A stretch of DNA of 26,859 nucleotides from UBA668 sp046086305 (GCA_046086305.1 JBJSXI010000022.1:1-26859), one strand, 5' to 3'; positions 1 through 7,613 are shown, numbered from the stretch's first letter. Notes: generated by a model not told the origin, from the letters alone. A program made the numbers and translations.

Positions 1-215
1 TTGTCGCCCTCGTAGTCGAACCACATGGGCGTCAGGTTCGGGCGGCCGTCGCTGCCCATCACCGCCATGACGCACGCGTACGGCTTGTCCATCAACTGCC
101 GGTACATCGGATCGATGTCGGCGATCGAGCCGACCGTCTCACGGTCACCGACCGCGAACTGTCCGGCCTGCAGGCCGTTCGCCACATCGCGGAACTTCGC
201 CAGTTTGAATCCCAT
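1..215 (-). CDS. PPOX/F420-type flavin-fold oxidoreductase, N-terminal part only
   Basis: Reading the minus strand from ATG at 215 gives 71 codons without a stop before the left edge, so the 3' part of the gene is outside the window. The visible protein starts MGFKLAKFRDVANGL and contains a stretch of the form PYACVMAVMGSDGRPNLTP followed by MWFDYEGD. This matches the first beta strands of pyridoxamine-5'-phosphate-oxidase-like split-barrel proteins, where a hydrophobic strand, a DGxP turn and a TPxWFDYxG strand are conserved. Many actinobacterial members bind F420 or FMN and reduce small substrates; which cofactor or substrate applies here cannot be seen. The start is supported by a Shine-Dalgarno-like AAGGGGG at 220-226 four bases upstream. 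It diverges from moaC. Confidence 0.75.
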   Translation of the reverse strand, partial: MGFKLAKFRDVANGLQAGQFAVGDRETVGSIADIDPMYRQLMDKPYACVMAVMGSDGRPNLTPMWFDYEGD

Positions 216-245
216 GGTGCCCCCTTGGTCCGGACTCGTTGCCCG

Positions 246-251
246 ACTGTA
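246..251 (-). promoter_or_regulatory. -10 hexamer TACAGT for the PPOX-family gene
   Basis: On the minus strand TACAGT lies 30 bases before the ATG at 215. A transcript starting about seven bases downstream would have a leader of roughly 23 bases containing the AAGGGGG ribosome site. This gene would therefore be leadered, unlike its divergent neighbour. No clear -35 is visible. Confidence 0.4.
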
Positions 252-288
252 GGCCGCGCCACACCGGTTGGTCGACGCCGGGGCCGAC

Positions 289-294
289 TACGAT
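289..294 (+). promoter_or_regulatory. -10 hexamer TACGAT for leaderless moaC transcript
   Basis: TACGAT is followed by eight bases and then the ATG at 303. No Shine-Dalgarno sequence lies between, so transcription probably starts at or next to the A of the start codon. It is one of ten similar arrangements in this window. Confidence 0.5.
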
Positions 295-302
295 CTGGCC
301 GG

Positions 303-812
303 ATGTCGGACCTCACGTTCAGCCACCTCGACCCGCTCGGCAGGGCCCGGATGGTCGATGTCACCCCGAAGGAGCCGACGCACCGGCGTGCGGTGGCCAG
401 GGGGCGGGTGGCCATGCAGTCGGCCACCACCACGGCGATCGCCAATCGTGAGGTCAAGAAGGGTGATGTGCTCGCCGTGGCCCGGGTCGCGGCGATCCAG
501 GCCGCCAAGCGCACGTCCGACATGATCCCGCTGTGTCATCCCCTGCTCATCGGTGGGGTGTCGGTGAACTTCGAGATCGGTGACGATTTCGTCGAGGTCG
601 AGGTGCAGGTGGAGACCGTCGACCGGACCGGGGTCGAGATGGAGGCCCTGCACGCCTGTGCGGTGGCCTGTCTGACGATCTACGACATGTGCAAGTCGGC
701 CGACCGGGGGATGGAGATCGGTGGGATCGCCCTGTGGGAGAAGACCGGGGGCCGTTCGGGGACCTACCGCCGGCCGGTGGGCCCGGATGCGGGGAATGTA
801 GCGGAACCGTAA
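303..812 (+). CDS. moaC: Cyclic pyranopterin monophosphate synthase MoaC
   Basis: A 169-residue protein that converts 3',8-cyclo-GTP to cyclic pyranopterin monophosphate, the second committed step of molybdenum cofactor synthesis in the cytosol. Family signatures run the full length: MVDVTPKEPTHRRAVARG near residues 17-34, KKGDVLAVARVAAIQAAK at 52-69, the PLCHP substrate-pocket motif at 76-80, VEMEALHACAVACLTIYDMCK at 111-131 and a GGRSG end near 149-153. Asp128 and Lys131 fall exactly where the catalytic Asp and Lys of the E. coli enzyme lie. An in-frame extension to 225 is possible but would add an Arg-rich non-family leader; the ATG at 303 fits both the family length and the TACGAT hexamer. 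No other moa or moe gene is in view; they may lie outside the window. Confidence 0.96.
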   Translation: MSDLTFSHLDPLGRARMVDVTPKEPTHRRAVARGRVAMQSATTTAIANREVKKGDVLAVARVAAIQAAKRTSDMIPLCHPLLIGGVSVNFEIGDDFVEVEVQVETVDRTGVEMEALHACAVACLTIYDMCKSADRGMEIGGIALWEKTGGRSGTYRRPVGPDAGNVAEP

Positions 813-821
813 CGAAACTGA

Positions 822-827
822 TACGGT
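822..827 (+). promoter_or_regulatory. Possible -10 hexamer TACGGT before the GlpR-like gene
   Basis: TACGGT lies just after the moaC stop, 51 bases before the ATG at 879. It would give a leader of about 45 bases that includes a small CCCCG-CTC-CGGGG hairpin (836-848). A GGAACC at 803-808 sits near a -35 distance, but this is too weak to assign a sigma factor. Confidence 0.3.
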
Positions 828-878
828 GTGGACATCCCCGCTCCGGGGAGCACCAGAAGACGAAGTCATCGCATCACC

Positions 879-1421
879 ATGCAGTCAATGATCCTCCTCG
901 CTGTCGGCGCCGTCTGGCTCGCCGTGATCGTGCCGCCGCTGCTGCGTTCACGCGTCGAGAACCGGCCCAACTCGTCGATCACCGACTTCCGTCGTCAGTT
1001 GTCGACACTGCAGCGCACCGTGCCGACCCGTTCGATGGCGCCCATGCGCACGATGGCCCGTCCGCTCACCCAGGCGCCGCACCAGCGCACCCAGGTGCAC
1101 GCACCGGTCGTCCACCACGGCGACCTCCGCCGTGCGGTGGCCACCGAGGTCCGTCCGCACGCTCCGCACCGCCAGGCCCATCTGCAGCGGGTGAGCCAGC
1201 GCGAGATGATGCGTCGGCGCCGGGCGAACGTGCTCTACATCCTGATGTGCGCCGTCGCACTCACCGGCTTCCTCGCCGCAACGGCCGGCGGCACCTTCAT
1301 GGTCTATTCGTTCGTCGTGTCGTTCGTGTCGCTCTGCGGCTACTGCTACAAGCTCGTGCAGTTGCGCAACGTCGAACTCGACCGCACGTACGGCGACCAG
1401 GTCTGGTTCCCTGCCGGCTGA
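879..1421 (+). CDS. GlpR-like membrane protein (possible divisome/gephyrin-like receptor)
   Basis: A 180-residue membrane protein. Helix 1 spans about residues 4-22 and is followed by Arg/Asn-rich sequence with a conserved-looking SITDFRRQLSTL segment (33-44), a cytosolic linker rich in Pro, His, Arg and Gln (about 45-110), a basic RREMMRRRR-type patch and two close C-terminal helices (about 118-137 and 139-157). This layout and the N-terminal VWLAVIVPPLL followed by SITDFRRQL resemble mycobacterial Rv0996-type proteins. That family is now called GlpR, the membrane receptor of the gephyrin/MoeA-like protein Glp in corynebacterial division. Sitting just behind moaC fits the known linkage of this family to moeA-like genes. 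The assignment rests on recalled similarity, so function is inferred. The start at 879 was chosen because upstream in-frame codons would put charged residues before the first helix. Confidence 0.6.
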   Translation: MQSMILLAVGAVWLAVIVPPLLRSRVENRPNSSITDFRRQLSTLQRTVPTRSMAPMRTMARPLTQAPHQRTQVHAPVVHHGDLRRAVATEVRPHAPHRQAHLQRVSQREMMRRRRANVLYILMCAVALTGFLAATAGGTFMVYSFVVSFVSLCGYCYKLVQLRNVELDRTYGDQVWFPAG

Positions 1422-1435
1422 CGCACACCGTCCGC

Positions 1436-1441
1436 TAGGCT
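1436..1441 (+). promoter_or_regulatory. -10 hexamer TAGGCT for tRNA-Ala
   Basis: TAGGCT ends 12 bases before the mature 5' end of the tRNA at 1454, so a transcript would start about five bases upstream of it. No convincing -35 is visible. Confidence 0.45.
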
Positions 1442-1453
1442 CTCAGGGCCGAC

Positions 1454-1526
1454 GGGGGTGTAGCTCAGTTGGCAGAGCGCAACAATCGCACTGTTGAGGC
1501 CAGGGGTTCAATTCCCCTCACCTCCA
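1454..1526 (+). tRNA. tRNA-Ala (anticodon CGC)
   Basis: A full 73-base cloverleaf can be folded by hand. The acceptor stem GGGGGTG/CACCTCC carries the G3-U70 wobble that marks alanine tRNAs. The D arm is GCTC-AGTTGGCA-GAGC, the anticodon stem CAACA/TGTTG, and the anticodon CGC is at 1487-1489 and reads GCG. The variable loop has five bases and the T arm is AGGGG-TTCAATT-CCCCT, with discriminator A73. CCA is not encoded (the following bases are CCC). The anticodon loop ATCGCAC has A32 opposite C38, which is less common than A32-U38. Confidence 0.97.
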
Positions 1527-1537
1527 CCCGTTGATCC

Positions 1538-1568
1538 ACGAGGGCCCCGAGTGATCGGTGGCCCTCGT
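1538..1568 (+). terminator. Strong hairpin terminator after tRNA-Ala, without a T run
   Basis: ACGAGGGCC (1538-1546) pairs with GGCCCTCGT (1560-1568). Inside it CCGA (1547-1550) pairs with TCGG (1555-1558) across a GTGA loop, leaving one bulged T. The result is a near-continuous 13-bp stem starting 12 bases after the tRNA end. No T tract follows, as is common for actinobacterial hairpin terminators. It could also limit 3' processing of the tRNA precursor. Confidence 0.7.
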
Positions 1569-1622
1569 CGTCGTTGCGGCCCTCGTCGATCTCGTCACGC
1601 GGTCATCTGGCAGGATGCGCCC

Positions 1623-2807
1623 ATGCCGATCATGTCGTCGTTCCCTGCGTCGCCCGATGAGCAGGTCACCCTCGCCAACTGGCGCACGGCACCGCTCAAC
1701 CGGTGGGGTGTCGTGCACATGCGCGAGATCGTCCCGACCGCCGAGGTTCGACGCGACCCACTGCGTCACCGTGAACTTCGCGCTGCTCTTCGCCCGGAGT
1801 TGTTCGACGTCGAGTTCGCCGCCTCCGACGGCGTTCGCCGCACGGTCGATGGGTGGTTCGGCGAGAGTGTCGCCGACGGGTTGATCGTCCTGCACGACGG
1901 GGTCGTCGTGCTCGAGCGCTACGCCGGACACCTCACACCAACGTCGAACCACCTTCTCTTCTCGGTCACCAAGTCGGTGGCCGGCATCCTCACCGGCCTC
2001 GTGGTCGACCGCTGCGGACTCGATCCCGGGGCGCGTGTCGGCGATCTGGTGCCCGAGACCGCGGGCGGCGGCTTCGCCGATGCGACCGTGCGCGACCTGC
2101 TCGACATGCGGACCTCGATCGACTTCGACGAGATCTACGACGATCCCTCGGGGCACATGGCGCGCTACCGCGAGGCCGCCGGCTGGACGCCGCCGAGCGA
2201 CCCCTCCGCGCCGGGCGACCTCCGCAGCTTCCTCGCGTCGATCGGCCCGCGTGGTCGCCACGGTGAGGGATTCGAGTACCTGTCTCCGGTGACCGACATG
2301 CTCGGATGGGTCTGCGAGCGTGTGGCGGGCCGCCCCTACGCCGAACTGCTCAGTGAATGGATCTGGGCACCGATGGGCGCGTGGTGCTCGGCAGATCTGG
2401 CCGTCGATCGCCTCGGCGCACCGCGCACGGCCGGTGGCCTCGCCGCGAGCCTGCGCGACATGGCCCGGTTCACCGAGATGATCCGCTGCGACGGTCGCGC
2501 CGATGGCCGACAGATCGTGCCTGCGGCATGGATCGACGACCTGCTCACCGGCGGCGATCCCCGTGCATGGCAGGCGGGCGAGTACGCGACGATGCTGCCG
2601 CCCGAAGGGTGCTACCGGAACCAGTGGTATCTCAGCGATGGACGCGGCTCGCAGACCATGGGCATCGGGATCCACGGCCAGTGGATCTGGTTCGACCGCG
2701 ACCGGGCGGTCACCGTCGTGAAGTTCACCTCGCGACCGGAGGCGTCGAATCTCGACCTCAACGAGGTCGAGATGGCGATGTTCGCGGCCCTGGCGTCAGC
2801 GGTCTGA
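1623..2807 (+). CDS. NylB-like serine hydrolase (class-C beta-lactamase fold)
   Basis: A 394-residue hydrolase of the serine beta-lactamase/DD-peptidase fold, with no signal peptide. SVTK at 114-117 is the SxxK nucleophile motif and Tyr219 in FEYLSPVTDMLGWVCERVAG is the second-motif tyrosine, a form typical of 6-aminohexanoate-dimer-hydrolase (NylB)-like proteins. GIHGQ at 349-353 occupies the place of the KTG box. The family hydrolyses amides or esters and its physiological substrates are mostly unknown, so activity on nylon oligomers should not be assumed. The ATG at 1623 has AGGA eight bases upstream; the longer reading frame from 1494 would run back into the tRNA gene and is rejected. The last 12 bases overlap the 3' end of hrpA on the other strand. 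Confidence 0.85.
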   Translation: MPIMSSFPASPDEQVTLANWRTAPLNRWGVVHMREIVPTAEVRRDPLRHRELRAALRPELFDVEFAASDGVRRTVDGWFGESVADGLIVLHDGVVVLERYAGHLTPTSNHLLFSVTKSVAGILTGLVVDRCGLDPGARVGDLVPETAGGGFADATVRDLLDMRTSIDFDEIYDDPSGHMARYREAAGWTPPSDPSAPGDLRSFLASIGPRGRHGEGFEYLSPVTDMLGWVCERVAGRPYAELLSEWIWAPMGAWCSADLAVDRLGAPRTAGGLAASLRDMARFTEMIRCDGRADGRQIVPAAWIDDLLTGGDPRAWQAGEYATMLPPEGCYRNQWYLSDGRGSQTMGIGIHGQWIWFDRDRAVTVVKFTSRPEASNLDLNEVEMAMFAALASAV

Positions 2808-5800
2808 CGTCGGGTCACCGGCCGCGGCGATCATCTCGCGCACCCTGCTCACGCTCGTTCCCTTCACGGCACCGAGTGACTGGGCGAACACGGCCACCCG
2901 GAGCTCTTCGAGCATCCAGCCGAGATCGACGAGACCGACCGGCACCGCCCGGTCGTGGCGCGCCAGCAGTCGGCGATAGTCGGCCTCGAGTGCGACGACG
3001 TCGGCGAGGAGTCGACCGTCGCGCGCGGGATCCTCGACCACCTTGGTGAGCCGGTGGTCGATGGCCCGCACGTAGCGCAGCACGTCCGACAGCCGATCGA
3101 TGCCCGCCGTGGTGACGAACCCGCGTCGCACCAGACGCCCGAGATGCGCATCGGCGTCCGCAGCCGCAACGGCGACCGACGGTGACACGAGCCGTTCGAG
3201 CCGGCCGCGCACGCCGACGGCGGCGGCGCAGATCTCGGCAGCCGTCGCCATCGCCCGGGACGCCGCATCGGCCAACTCGCGGCGCGCGGTCGCTGCCACG
3301 ACTGCGAAGTCGTCGCCCGACTGGACCGTGCCGTGACGGCGGGTGTGCATCGACACGATCCGGTCGGCGGCCGCAGTGAGGCATTCGTCACCGAGGGCGT
3401 CGAGCGTGAGGCCGGCAGCGCGGATCGCATTCCGTGCGGGCTCGTCGAGATGCTGGTGGAGGATCCGCGTCCTCACCGGACAGCCGAGCAGGAGGAGCCG
3501 GCGGATCCCGCCGTGCATGGCGCGCTCTTGGAGATCGGGATCGGCGAGGATCCGCAGACTCACGCTGTCACCGTCGTCGAGGAGCGCCGGATAGCCGCGC
3601 ACGGGTGTCGGACCATCGGCGGTGACGACACGCGGCAGTACTCCGAGGTCCCACGTGGTGATGCCGCGACGTTCGTCGAGTGGGACGGCGCGGGCAACGG
3701 CCCGGCGCACCTGACCGGCGAGTCGGGCACGCAGTGCCGGTAGGTCACGACCAGCGGCGACGACGGTGCCGGAATCGTCGGTCACTGCGAACCGGACACG
3801 GAGGTGTGGAGGAAGGAACTCGAGGCGGAACTCGCGCGCCGGCACATCGACGCGCGCGGCGCGGGCAACTGCGTTCGACATCGCGAAGCCGAGCGGCCCG
3901 ACCGGTGTCGAGGTGAGCTGTTTCACCTGCTCGATCACATCGTTCATCGGCACGAGGTCGCGCCGGTACTCCTTGGGGAGCGAGCGCAGGAGGGTGGTGA
4001 CGAGTTCGTCGCGATATCCCGGCACGTGCCAGTCGAAGTCGGCCTCGTCGAGCGACGGCAGGACCGCCAGCGGCACATGCACCGTCGCGCCATCGTCGTC
4101 GGCGCCGGGCTCGAAGCGATAGCTGACCGCAAGTGCACGCTCGCCGATCTGCCACCGTGTCGGAAAGGCGTGGGGGTCGGGTGCCGCGTCGGGGGCGAGC
4201 TTCTCGGGTGTCATCGTCAGCAGGTCGGGATCGCGATCTCGCGTCGCTCGCCACCAGCGGTCGAACTCGCGACCGTTCACCACCGAGGCGCCGAGTCGAG
4301 CCTCGTAGAACGCCGCGACGGTGTCGTCGTCGATCGGCGCGGCCTGACGACTGCGCTCCCAGGTCGCCGCCAACTCGTCGAGCAACGCACGGTTGCGCTC
4401 GAGGACGGCGTGGCGTGTGGTCCAGTCGCCGTCGACGAGGGCGCAGCGGATGAACTCGGCGCGTGCGGCGGCAGCATCGATCCGCTCGTAGCCGATCGTG
4501 CGTGTCGCAATCGGGAGGCCGTAGAGCATCACCTGCTCGCGACAGACGGCGCCGCCCCGCTGCGGATCCCACCACGGGTCGCCGTGCGAGCGACGGACGA
4601 GGTGTGGCGCGATCCGCTCGGCCCACTCGGGCCGGATCGCAGCCACCACCCGGGCGCGCACGCGGTCGGTCCCGACGAGTTCGGCGGCCACCACCCAGCG
4701 AGGCGGTGCGCCCGCAACGGCGGTGCCGCCAGCAAGGGTGAAGCGGGTGCCCTGCGCGCCGCGGTAGTCGCGGGTGGCGGTGTCGCGCATCCCGAGGTGG
4801 CTGAGCATGCCGGCGAGGATCGCCTGGTGGACGCGGTCGGGGTGGGCGGTCTCGGTGCCGCCGTGGATCCCGAGGTCGGCCGCGACCGATCGCAACTGAC
4901 CGACGACGTCCTGCCACTCGCGCACGCGCAGATAGTGGAGGAACTCGTCGCGACACATCCGTCGGAATCGTGTACCGGACAACTCCTGCTGCTGGGCACG
5001 CAGGTGATCCCACAGACGTACGAACGTGAGGAAGTCGCTGCCCTCCACGACGAAGCGACGGTGCAGCTCGTCGGCAGCTGCGCGCTGCTCGGCCGGCCGC
5101 TCGCGAGGGTCCTGGATGCTCAACGCCGCGGCGATGATGATCACCTCGCGCACACAGTCGAGTCGATCAGCCTCGAGCACCATGCGTCCGAGGCGTGGGT
5201 CGACCGGCAGGCGGGCGAGACGTCGGCCGATCGTGGTGAGAGTCTGCGTCCCCGGGGTGAGGGCCCCGAGTTCTTCGAGGAGTGCGTATCCGGCCCTCAC
5301 CGCTCGGGGGTCGGGAGGGTCGAGGAACGGGAAGTCGGCGATGTCGCCGAGGCCGAGTGCCGTCATCTGCAGGATGACCGAGGCGAGGTTCGTGCGAAGG
5401 ATCTCCGGCTCGGTGAAACGCGGCCGCGTGGCGTAGTCGTCCTCGGCATAGAGGCGGATGCACACACCGGGTCCGAGGCGTCCGCATCGTCCGGCGCGCT
5501 GGTCGGCCGACGCCTGCGACACGGGTTCGATTGGCAGTCGCTGCACCTTCGAGCGGGTGCTGTAACGGCTGATCCGCGCCGTGCCCACATCCACCACGGC
5601 GCGAATTCCCGGCACGGTGAGCGAGGTCTCGGCGATGTTCGTGCTCAGCACGACCCGTCTCGTCCGATGAGGTTCGAAGATGCGGTGCTGTTCTGCGGCC
5701 GACAGCCGCGAGTAGAGGGGGAGCACCTCGAGCGGTCTGCCGCGGTCGGCGGCGTGACGCCGGAGCGCATCGGCGGCATCGTGGATCTCGCGTTCACCGC

Positions 5801-6509
5801 TGAAGAACGCGAGGACATCCCCCTCGAGTTCATCCACGGCGTCGACGACGGCCTGCACCTGATCGCCACCCTCCTCGATCGGTCGGTACCGGATGTCGAC
5901 CGGATACGCCCGTCCGCTCACCTCGACGACCGGCGCGGGCACGCCGTCGGTGGCGAAGTGGGCTGCGATGCGCGCCGTGTCGATCGTGGCCGAGGTGATG
6001 ATCACCTTCAGGTCCCGTCGCTGGGGCAGCAGCCGGCGCAGATAGCCGAGGAGGAAGTCGATGTTCAGGCTCCGCTCGTGGGCCTCGTCGATGATCAGCG
6101 TGTCGTAGCGGCTGAGACGACGGTCGCGCTGGATCTCGGCGAGCAGGATCCCGTCGGTCATCACGCGCACGAACGTCTGTGGCCCCACCGTGTCGGTGAA
6201 GCGAACCGTGTACCCGACGGCGTCGCCGAGTTCGCTGCCGACCTCTGCGGCGAGGCGCTCGGCGATGGCGCGCGCCGCGACCCGGCGCGGCTGGGTGTGT
6301 CCGATCAGCCGGTCGGTGCCGCGCCCCAGTTCGAGGGCCAGCTTCGGCAGCTGGGTGCTCTTGCCCGATCCGGTCTCACCCGCGACGACGACGACCTGGT
6401 GGTCGCGCACCGCCGCGAGCAACTCGTCGTGCCACGCGGTGATCGGAAGGTCGGCGGGCCAGACGAGGTCGAGCCGGGCAGGATCGCGCTGCCCCGGGGA
6501 TGTGCTCAT
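2796..6509 (-). CDS. hrpA: HrpA-type DEAH-box ATP-dependent RNA helicase
   Basis: A 1237-residue protein close to the usual 1,250-1,300 residues of HrpA. The order is RecA1 with Walker A GETGSGKST (44-52), DEAH (141-144) and SAT (173-175); RecA2 with STNIAETSLT near 289-298 and the arginine-finger motif QRAGRCGR (337-344); winged-helix and ratchet regions; then the long C-terminal half found in bacterial HrpA (DUF3418-type, about residues 640-1230). It would unwind structured RNA or rescue collided ribosomes in the cytosol, the role shown for E. coli HrpA. The ATG at 6509 has no ribosome site and is preceded by a six-bp hairpin four bases upstream. It follows the fasciclin gene by 38 bases on the same strand. 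All helicase motifs are intact. Confidence 0.95.
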   Translation of the reverse strand: MSTSPGQRDPARLDLVWPADLPITAWHDELLAAVRDHQVVVVAGETGSGKSTQLPKLALELGRGTDRLIGHTQPRRVAARAIAERLAAEVGSELGDAVGYTVRFTDTVGPQTFVRVMTDGILLAEIQRDRRLSRYDTLIIDEAHERSLNIDFLLGYLRRLLPQRRDLKVIITSATIDTARIAAHFATDGVPAPVVEVSGRAYPVDIRYRPIEEGGDQVQAVVDAVDELEGDVLAFFSGEREIHDAADALRRHAADRGRPLEVLPLYSRLSAAEQHRIFEPHRTRRVVLSTNIAETSLTVPGIRAVVDVGTARISRYSTRSKVQRLPIEPVSQASADQRAGRCGRLGPGVCIRLYAEDDYATRPRFTEPEILRTNLASVILQMTALGLGDIADFPFLDPPDPRAVRAGYALLEELGALTPGTQTLTTIGRRLARLPVDPRLGRMVLEADRLDCVREVIIIAAALSIQDPRERPAEQRAAADELHRRFVVEGSDFLTFVRLWDHLRAQQQELSGTRFRRMCRDEFLHYLRVREWQDVVGQLRSVAADLGIHGGTETAHPDRVHQAILAGMLSHLGMRDTATRDYRGAQGTRFTLAGGTAVAGAPPRWVVAAELVGTDRVRARVVAAIRPEWAERIAPHLVRRSHGDPWWDPQRGGAVCREQVMLYGLPIATRTIGYERIDAAAARAEFIRCALVDGDWTTRHAVLERNRALLDELAATWERSRQAAPIDDDTVAAFYEARLGASVVNGREFDRWWRATRDRDPDLLTMTPEKLAPDAAPDPHAFPTRWQIGERALAVSYRFEPGADDDGATVHVPLAVLPSLDEADFDWHVPGYRDELVTTLLRSLPKEYRRDLVPMNDVIEQVKQLTSTPVGPLGFAMSNAVARAARVDVPAREFRLEFLPPHLRVRFAVTDDSGTVVAAGRDLPALRARLAGQVRRAVARAVPLDERRGITTWDLGVLPRVVTADGPTPVRGYPALLDDGDSVSLRILADPDLQERAMHGGIRRLLLLGCPVRTRILHQHLDEPARNAIRAAGLTLDALGDECLTAAADRIVSMHTRRHGTVQSGDDFAVVAATARRELADAASRAMATAAEICAAAVGVRGRLERLVSPSVAVAAADADAHLGRLVRRGFVTTAGIDRLSDVLRYVRAIDHRLTKVVEDPARDGRLLADVVALEADYRRLLARHDRAVPVGLVDLGWMLEELRVAVFAQSLGAVKGTSVSRVREMIAAAGDPTSDR

Positions 6510-6513
6510 GACC

Positions 6514-6528
6514 GTGCCAGCATGGCAC
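6514..6528 (-). promoter_or_regulatory. Inverted repeat directly upstream of hrpA
   Basis: GTGCCA (6514-6519) and TGGCAC (6523-6528) form a six-bp stem with a three-base loop, ending four bases before the hrpA ATG. It could act as an operator, be part of a terminator for the fasciclin gene, or restrict ribosome loading. The sequence does not decide between these. Confidence 0.35.
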
Positions 6529-6547
6529 CGTCATCCGGAGTTTGCGA

Positions 6548-7540
6548 TCAGCCGGCCGGAACGAGCACGGCGCCGATCACGTGGATCACACCGTTGGTGG
6601 CCCGGACGTTCTGCACGAGGATCGGGGTGCCATCCACGAGGGTGCGACCGTCGGCATCACGGGTGATCGTCAGGTCGACCCCGGCGACCGTGGTGTAGGT
6701 GCCTGGCGGGAGTTGATCGATCGTCAGGGCACCGGGGAGCACGTGGTAGGTGAGCACCGTGGCGAGCAGGGCGGGGTCGGCGAGCACGGCCTCGAGCGTG
6801 GCGGCCGGCAGCGCGGTGAAGGCTGCATCCACCGGGGCGAACACCGTGAAGGGGCCCTCGCCCTGGAGCGTCTCGACCAGTTCGGCGGTCGTGACGAGCT
6901 CGGCCAAGGTGGCGAACCCGGGCAGTGTGGTCGCAACGGTGAAGATGTCGCCGATGGCCGGGACGAGGACGTCGCCCATCACGTACACCCAGCCGTTGGT
7001 CGCCTCGACACCGGCGCCGACGGGGTTACCCTCGACGTAGAGCTGGCCGTCGACCTCGGTCACGGCGAGTGTCGTGCCGGCCGCCGTCGTCAACTCGCCC
7101 GCCGTCAACTGGTCGGGAGAGATCGCGCCGGGCACGACATGGTGCAGGAGGACGGTGGCGACGAGTTCCTTCACTCCGTCACCGTCGGCGTCGAAGTCCT
7201 GGACAGCGCGCAGCACCTCGAGGGGCAGCCGGGCGAAGGCATCGTCCGTCGGGGCGAACACCGTGAAGGGGCCACCGCGCAGGGTCTCCACGAGTCCGGC
7301 ATCGACGACCATGCCGGCCAACTGGGTGAACACCTGATTCGTCAGCGCCGTGGCGACGACGTCACCCATGGGCAGCGGTGTTGTCGTTGTCGCCCCCGCC
7401 GTCGTGGTGGTCGGCGCCGCCGTCGTCGTGACGGCGTCGTTCGGGTCGTCGGCGCAGGCCGGGAGCATGACGAGGCCTGCGGCGGCGAGGCCTGCAGCGG
7501 CGCGGAGGGTGAGCGGACGGGAGGTGCGGTTCACAGACAC
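6548..7540 (-). CDS. Fasciclin (FAS1) two-domain lipoprotein
   Basis: A 330-residue exported lipoprotein. The N-terminus is basic, then a hydrophobic stretch ends in the lipobox LPAC with Cys29 as the predicted lipidated residue, followed by an acidic patch and a Thr/Ala linker (about 37-55). Two FAS1 domains follow, about residues 58-193 and 197-330. Each has the FTVFAPTDDAF or FTVFAPVDAAF strand, the HHVVPG or YHVLPG H-box-like motif and a closing NGxVHVI-type strand. FAS1 proteins mediate cell-surface adhesion or carbohydrate and matrix binding; the partner is unknown. The start is GTG at 7540, chosen because TACCCT lies seven bases upstream; a second GTG at 7534 is an alternative. hrpA follows 38 bases downstream, with no obvious functional link. 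Confidence 0.93.
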   Translation of the reverse strand: MSVNRTSRPLTLRAAAGLAAAGLVMLPACADDPNDAVTTTAAPTTTTAGATTTTPLPMGDVVATALTNQVFTQLAGMVVDAGLVETLRGGPFTVFAPTDDAFARLPLEVLRAVQDFDADGDGVKELVATVLLHHVVPGAISPDQLTAGELTTAAGTTLAVTEVDGQLYVEGNPVGAGVEATNGWVYVMGDVLVPAIGDIFTVATTLPGFATLAELVTTAELVETLQGEGPFTVFAPVDAAFTALPAATLEAVLADPALLATVLTYHVLPGALTIDQLPPGTYTTVAGVDLTITRDADGRTLVDGTPILVQNVRATNGVIHVIGAVLVPAG

Positions 7541-7547
7541 GTCGGCG

Positions 7548-7553
7548 AGGGTA
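7548..7553 (-). promoter_or_regulatory. -10 hexamer TACCCT for leaderless FAS1 transcript
   Basis: Reading the minus strand, TACCCT is followed by seven bases and then the GTG at 7540, with no ribosome site between. This supports both GTG as the start and leaderless transcription. Confidence 0.5.
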
Positions 7554-7599
7554 CCGAGACCCCCGCAACGGGGTCAGGGTCGGGAGGTCCCTCCCGGAC

Positions 7600-7613
7600 G
7601 GGACCAAAGTCCC
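7600..7613. promoter_or_regulatory. DosR/DevR-box-like palindrome
   Basis: GGGAC-CAAA-GTCCC is a perfect five-bp inverted repeat with a four-base centre. On the minus strand it reads GGGACTTTGGTCCC, which matches the core of the mycobacterial DosR consensus GGGACTWWAGTCCC at 13 of 14 positions; the flanking bases match less well. It lies eight bases before the -10 hexamer of the formamidase-like gene and about 66 bases before the FAS1 start. A second overlapping pairing, GGTCCC (7586-7591) with GGGACC (7600-7605), and a CGGGAG-GTCC-CTCCCG hairpin (7581-7596) sit beside it. Confidence 0.4.

Noticed and set aside
803..827. GGAACC followed by a CGGT-like element, resembling an ECF sigma promoter
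   Set aside because: The -10 half is too loose and it lies inside the moaC coding end; it may be chance.
1623..2807. Nylon-oligomer hydrolase as a literal function
   Set aside because: NylB-like motifs define a broad hydrolase subgroup; no neighbouring gene supports this substrate.
3804..6698. A 964-codon open frame on the plus strand, antisense to hrpA
   Set aside because: The translation is rich in Arg, Gly, Asp, His and Val with no domain, and it lies opposite a helicase with every motif intact. Long antisense frames are expected at this GC content.
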